A stretch of DNA of 64,000 nt. Origin: an uncultured Tateyamaria sp. (GTDB lineage: Bacteria; Pseudomonadota; Alphaproteobacteria; Rhodobacterales; Rhodobacteraceae). How positions within the stretch are numbered: the stretch's first letter is position 1; each line of letters begins with the position of its first letter. Below, one piece after another: positions 60,623 to 64,000 of the stretch. A program made the translations under genes and the position numbers. The stretch covers positions 40,187-104,186 of the forward strand of contig NZ_CANNGP010000011.1 of assembly GCF_947504105.1 (NCBI RefSeq), given 5' to 3'. The notes below the pieces were generated by a model. That model worked only from the letters and a program-made list of their open reading frames with translations, had not been told where the DNA came from and made no database searches.

Positions 60623-60845
60623 GCTGCGCGGAATAGTTTGTCGAATCATTCTGTGGTTGGGCTATGCACAATGCTGCATGGTCGGGCGGGACAGCGGTTC
60701 AATGCTGATTTTCGTGCCATGACCCGGTTGAGACAGTAAAAAAACTGACTTCGCCAAGATTGGGCCTATTCCCGAAAGGCCCGTTTGTTCTTATAGTTAC
60801 GGGACGCATAAAGAAAAAAACAGAGTCCTTCGGGAGGAATTTGAA

Positions 60846-61130
60846 ATGATCCGGTCAGAGCTGATCCAAAAGATCGCAGACGAAAATCCACACCTGTATC
60901 AAAGAGACGTGGAGCGGATCGTAAACACCATCTTCGATGAAGTGACCAACGCGATGGCGCGTGGTGACCGGGTCGAGCTACGTGGCTTTGGCGCTTTCTC
61001 GGTCAAGAAACGGGACGCGCGCACAGGGCGCAACCCCCGCACGGGCGAGACTGTCGATGTTGAAGAAAAACACGTGCCGTTTTTTAAGACAGGTAAGTTG
61101 CTGCGTGATCGTCTGAACGGGAAAGCCTGA
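60846..61130 (+). CDS. ihfB: Integration host factor subunit beta
   Basis: A 94-residue DNA-bending protein. [20 protein letters not shown] and [12 protein letters not shown] form the helical start, [20 protein letters not shown] is the arm base with the Pro-containing loop [15 protein letters not shown], and [19 protein letters not shown] the end. It pairs with IHF alpha to bend DNA at promoters and origins. A strong GGGAGGA box precedes the ATG. It overlaps the LapA-like gene by one base. Confidence 0.95.
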   Translation: MIRSELIQKIADENPHLYQRDVERIVNTIFDEVTNAMARGDRVELRGFGAFSVKKRDARTGRNPRTGETVDVEEKHVPFFKTGKLLRDRLNGKA

Positions 61131-61480
61131 TGCGTTACATTCGCTATGCCTGCATAGCTGTCTTTGCCGTGGCGTTGATCGCCGTTGCGCTGGCCAATCG
61201 TGGTATGGTGACACTCAAGTTGTTGCCGACCGAGATTGCGGGGCTGTTTGCCGTCGCCCCGACCGTCGAGTTGCCGCTGTTTGTGGTGATATTTGGTGGC
61301 ATTATCGCAGGCCTGTTGGTTGGGTTCGTTTGGGAATGGATGCGCGAACACGCTGTGCGCGCCGAGAACTCTCGCAACGCTCGGGAAGTGCGTCGGCTTG
61401 GACGCGAAGTGAAGCGTCTGAAGTCTGAAAAGCATGAAGGCAAGGATGAGGTGCTGGCCCTTCTGGACGAAGCCAGCTAA
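61130..61480 (+). CDS. LapA/DUF1049-like membrane protein
   Basis: A 116-residue inner-membrane protein with two helices (IRYACIAVFAVALIAVALAN and VELPLFVVIFGGIIAGLLVG) and a cytoplasmic basic coiled coil (AREVRRLGREVKRLKSEKHE). This matches the LapA/YciS family, thought to assist LPS assembly with LapB. Its ATG overlaps the ihfB stop (TGATG), so it is cotranscribed with ihfB, as I have seen in relatives. Confidence 0.85.
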   Translation: MRYIRYACIAVFAVALIAVALANRGMVTLKLLPTEIAGLFAVAPTVELPLFVVIFGGIIAGLLVGFVWEWMREHAVRAENSRNAREVRRLGREVKRLKSEKHEGKDEVLALLDEAS

Positions 61481-61489
61481 GCCTGCCTC

Positions 61490-62137
61490 ATGTCAGAGTT
61501 GTCTGTGAAAATCTGCGGCCTTAGCCGACCGGAGCATGTTGCTGCCGCCGTGGATGCCGGTGCGACGTATATTGGCTTTGTCTTCTTTCCCAAATCTCCG
61601 CGCAATGTGACTTTGGAAACCGCTCGATCCCTAGCCTTGGCTGTACCGCCGGGCGTTGCAAAGGTGGCCCTGGTGGTCGATCCGGATGATGCGTTCTTGA
61701 ATGAGCTGACCACGACGGTCCCATTGGACATGTTGCAGTTGCATGGTCATGAGACTCCCGAGCGTGTAACGCAGATCAAGAAACGATATGGTTTGCCGGT
61801 GATGAAGGCCGTTGGAGTGGCGGATACCTCTGATCTGGTGTCTCTGGATGCCTATGGTCGCGTGGCCGACCAGCTATTGGTCGATACCAAGGCTCCCAAG
61901 GAAGCTGACCGACCTGGTGGGAATGGGCAGGCATTTGACTGGAGCCTGATTGCCGGTCGGCGCTGGCCTGTCCCATGGATGTTGGCCGGTGGGCTGACCC
62001 GGGACAACGTGGCGCAGGCAGTGGCCGCGACAGGGGCGCGGCAAATTGATCTAAGCTCGGCCGTGGAAACGGCGCCGGGGCAGAAGGATTCCGGCCTGAT
62101 CCGCGACTTTATGGCCGCCGCGCGCGCGGTCGACTGA
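61490..62137 (+). CDS. trpF: Phosphoribosylanthranilate isomerase
   Basis: A 215-residue TIM-barrel enzyme of tryptophan synthesis. [20 protein letters not shown] has the catalytic Cys, [20 protein letters not shown] is the second strand region, [20 protein letters not shown] follows, and [20 protein letters not shown] bears the catalytic Asp. The end, [20 protein letters not shown], is the phosphate site. It converts PRA to CdRP by Amadori rearrangement. It lies 9 bp after the LapA-like gene and 57 bp before trpB. Confidence 0.95.
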   Translation: MSELSVKICGLSRPEHVAAAVDAGATYIGFVFFPKSPRNVTLETARSLALAVPPGVAKVALVVDPDDAFLNELTTTVPLDMLQLHGHETPERVTQIKKRYGLPVMKAVGVADTSDLVSLDAYGRVADQLLVDTKAPKEADRPGGNGQAFDWSLIAGRRWPVPWMLAGGLTRDNVAQAVAATGARQIDLSSAVETAPGQKDSGLIRDFMAAARAVD

Positions 62138-62194
62138 CCCTTTACCCGGCCCTCTAACCCCGCTAGGTCAAAGGCTCTGCAAGCGAGGTGCGCG

Positions 62195-63442
62195 ATGGCC
62201 AATGATCTTTTCAACTCCTTCATGACCGGCCCGGATGAAAACGGTCGCTTTGGTGATTTTGGTGGGCGCTTTGTGTCCGAGACACTGATGCCGCTGATCC
62301 TGTCACTGGAAGAAGAATACGAAAAGGCCAAGACCGACGACAGCTTTTGGGCAGAGATGGACCACCTGTGGAAGCACTATGTTGGCCGTCCCAGCCCGCT
62401 CTATTTTGCCGACCGCCTGACCGACCATCTGGGTGGTGCCAAAATTTACATGAAGCGGGATGAGCTGAACCATACGGGCGCGCACAAGATCAATAATGTG
62501 TTGGGTCAGATCATTCTGGCCCGCCGTATGGGCAAGACACGGATCATCGCGGAAACCGGGGCAGGGCAGCATGGTGTGGCTACGGCAACCGTCTGTGCAA
62601 AATTTGGTTTGAAATGTGTGGTTTACATGGGTGCACATGATGTTGAACGTCAGGCCCCCAACGTGTTCCGTATGAAGTTGCTGGGCGCCGAAGTGATCCC
62701 TGTAACCTCCGGGCGTGGCACCCTCAAAGACGCTATGAACGATGCCTTACGCGATTGGGTGACCAATGTACGCGATACATTCTATTGCATCGGTACCGTC
62801 GCGGGTCCGCACCCATACCCGGCCATGGTCCGCGACTTCCAAAGCATCATCGGCAAGGAAGTCCGCGAACAGATGACCGAAGCCGAAGGGCGTTTTCCGG
62901 ATACCCTGATCGCGGCCATCGGCGGCGGATCAAATGCAATGGGGTTGTTCTATCCCTTCCTCGACGAAAAGGATGTGGGCATCATCGGCGTCGAAGCCGG
63001 TGGCAAGGGTGTGAATGCAAAGATGGAGCATTGCGCGTCCCTGACTGGCGGTCGGCCCGGTGTGCTGCACGGCAATCGGACGTATCTGCTGCAGGATGAT
63101 GATGGTCAGATCCTCGAAGGGTTCTCGATCTCAGCAGGTCTCGATTATCCCGGTATTGGACCCGAGCACGCGTGGCTGCACGACATCGGCCGGGCGGAAT
63201 ACGTTTCGATCACGGATGTCGAAGCTCTTGAAGCGTTCCAGCTGTGCTGCACAACCGAAGGGATTATCCCTGCGCTGGAGCCGAGCCACGCGTTGGCACA
63301 TGTGATGAAGATCGCCCCGGACCTGCCAGCGGACCATATCATTTGCATGAACATGTGTGGGCGCGGCGACAAGGACATATTCACGGTCGCTCGCCACCTT
63401 GGCTTTGACATGTCAGGGCCAGAAGGGCGAATGACAGACTAA
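62195..63442 (+). CDS. trpB: Tryptophan synthase beta chain
   Basis: A 415-residue PLP enzyme. [20 protein letters not shown] and [20 protein letters not shown] contain the PLP Lys, [20 protein letters not shown] is the substrate loop, and [17 protein letters not shown] the phosphate loop. It joins indole and serine to tryptophan together with TrpA, which is not in the window. A short leader precedes it, with no trp attenuator visible. It follows trpF. Confidence 0.96.
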   Translation: MANDLFNSFMTGPDENGRFGDFGGRFVSETLMPLILSLEEEYEKAKTDDSFWAEMDHLWKHYVGRPSPLYFADRLTDHLGGAKIYMKRDELNHTGAHKINNVLGQIILARRMGKTRIIAETGAGQHGVATATVCAKFGLKCVVYMGAHDVERQAPNVFRMKLLGAEVIPVTSGRGTLKDAMNDALRDWVTNVRDTFYCIGTVAGPHPYPAMVRDFQSIIGKEVREQMTEAEGRFPDTLIAAIGGGSNAMGLFYPFLDEKDVGIIGVEAGGKGVNAKMEHCASLTGGRPGVLHGNRTYLLQDDDGQILEGFSISAGLDYPGIGPEHAWLHDIGRAEYVSITDVEALEAFQLCCTTEGIIPALEPSHALAHVMKIAPDLPADHIICMNMCGRGDKDIFTVARHLGFDMSGPEGRMTD

Positions 63443-63465
63443 GCCCGGCGCTTAAGCGTCGATAT

Positions 63466-63491
63466 AGGCCCCCTTCGCAGGGGGCCTTTTT
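63466..63491 (+). terminator. Rho-independent terminator of trpB
   Basis: AGGCCCCC (63466-63473) pairs with GGGGGCCT (63480-63487) around a TTCGCA loop, followed by T residues. The gene on the other strand ends a few bases beyond, so it may serve both directions. Confidence 0.9.
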
Positions 63492-63493
63492 GC

Positions 63494-64000
63494 TTAGGCA
63501 AAGATAAAGTCGTTTTGTTCGAGGTTGAACCAGACGCTGTTGCTTGCGGAATCGACCACAAGCGTTTCATTACCGAAGCGCACGGTCACATCATCCCAGA
63601 ACGACTGTTGGACATTGAGTTGATTGAAAGATGTCACGCCCCATGCGGACAGATCAATCAAGTCTCGACCTTCCTCAAACGAGTCGATCCTGTCTGTATC
63701 GCCGTCTGCGGCAAAGACAAACACATCTGATCCTCGCCCTCCGATGAGGGTGTCCTGTCCCTTGCCATCGAACAGACGGTCGTTCCCGCGCCCGCCCTCA
63801 AGTCGGTCGGCACCATCTCCGCCTAGCAATTGGTCATTGCCGCGGCCGCCTTTGAGCCAATCGTCGCCTGCAAAGCCTTCCAACGAATCGTTGCCTTCCT
63901 GCCCACGCAGCCGGTCATCGAAAAGTGAGTATCCGTCTTGTTCAAGTACGGTTTTGCATCCATAGCCTGTCTGCTTTGACCAATGCATTTGCGAGTTCGA
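63494..64000 (-). CDS. RTX-type calcium-binding protein, C-terminal part (cut by window edge)
   Basis: The frame is open through base 64000, so only the C-terminal 168 residues are seen. Nonapeptide calcium repeats follow one another: [40 protein letters not shown] and [16 protein letters not shown]. They form a beta-roll on calcium binding. The tail ([20 protein letters not shown], then [18 protein letters not shown]) resembles peptidase M10/serralysin-type or hemolysin-type C-termini used for type I secretion. The function of the missing part is unknown. It converges on trpB. Confidence 0.87.
   Translation of the reverse strand, partial: SNSQMHWSKQTGYGCKTVLEQDGYSLFDDRLRGQEGNDSLEGFAGDDWLKGGRGNDQLLGGDGADRLEGGRGNDRLFDGKGQDTLIGGRGSDVFVFAADGDTDRIDSFEEGRDLIDLSAWGVTSFNQLNVQQSFWDDVTVRFGNETLVVDSASNSVWFNLEQNDFIFA

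Noticed and set aside
1..64000. tRNA, rRNA, CRISPR arrays, insertion sequences, prophage
   Set aside because: I looked for cloverleaf-type T-loop sequences, direct spacer repeats, transposases and phage genes in the intergenic stretches and found none that could be supported.

Overview
The window looks like chromosomal DNA of a marine alphaproteobacterium of the Roseobacter group (Rhodobacteraceae). The GC content is high. Housekeeping genes occur in orders I know from that family: miaB, phoH, ybeY, corC, lnt and metK; rpsA, ihfB, lapA-like, trpF and trpB; fabA, fabB and fabI beside irr. A metK leader matches the SAM/SAH riboswitch, which is known mainly from Rhodobacterales. GC-rich dispersed hairpin repeats of a type I associate with this group occur between genes. 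No tRNA, rRNA, CRISPR array, insertion sequence or prophage was seen.

Layout. 0-13.8 kb: mixed metabolism. It holds three acyl-CoA dehydrogenases (one large DmdC-like, one glutaryl-CoA type), two paralogous MerR regulators around a universal stress gene with a perfect FNR-type box, a thioesterase pair, a MATE pump, pyrD with two small genes, a periplasmic 5'-nucleotidase, a SRAP repair protein and a cupredoxin-like protein without cysteine. 13.9-32.6 kb: the most interesting part. A tightly packed plus-strand array carries a complete sugar-type ABC importer, a LacI regulator, a histidinol-dehydrogenase-like enzyme, an SDR, a GST-like protein, three SnoaL/NTF2-like proteins with five such domains, a flavin-reductase-like protein, a membrane protein, a bicupin, a methyltransferase, a MetE-like zinc methyltransferase, an RraA-like protein and a CIA30 protein. 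It meets a minus-strand enolase-superfamily dehydratase and a zinc alcohol dehydrogenase. A perfect palindrome lies 58 bp before the first transporter gene.

32.7-39.7 kb: a minus-strand run with an MFS pump, pcaB and pcaD, a nuclease-like protein, a Thr/Ser dehydratase, a hydrolase and a haloacid dehalogenase. 39.8-49.5 kb: an FKBP isomerase, type II fatty-acid genes fabA/fabB/fabI, a 2OG-Fe(II) oxygenase, irr, an MFS transporter, a glycosyltransferase-like protein and miaB. 49.7-56.7 kb: two exported proteins sharing an unusual cysteine module, then RNA-processing and envelope genes, the riboswitch with metK, and a YbjN-like protein. 56.7-58.9 kb: a small unfamiliar block (membrane protein, winged-helix protein, receiver-like protein) just before rpsA. 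58.9-64 kb: rpsA, ihfB, a LapA-like gene, trpF, trpB and the C-terminal end of an RTX calcium-binding protein cut by the window edge.

How the genes fit together. The 13.9-32.6 kb genes look like one uptake-and-breakdown unit. The substrate would be imported by the ABC transporter, sensed by the LacI protein, oxidised by the HDH-like, SDR and ADH enzymes, dehydrated by the enolase-type enzyme, cleaved by the RraA-like lyase, and possibly relieved of a methyl or alkyl group by the MetE-like protein. The substrate cannot be read from the sequence. This is inference from gene families and spacing.
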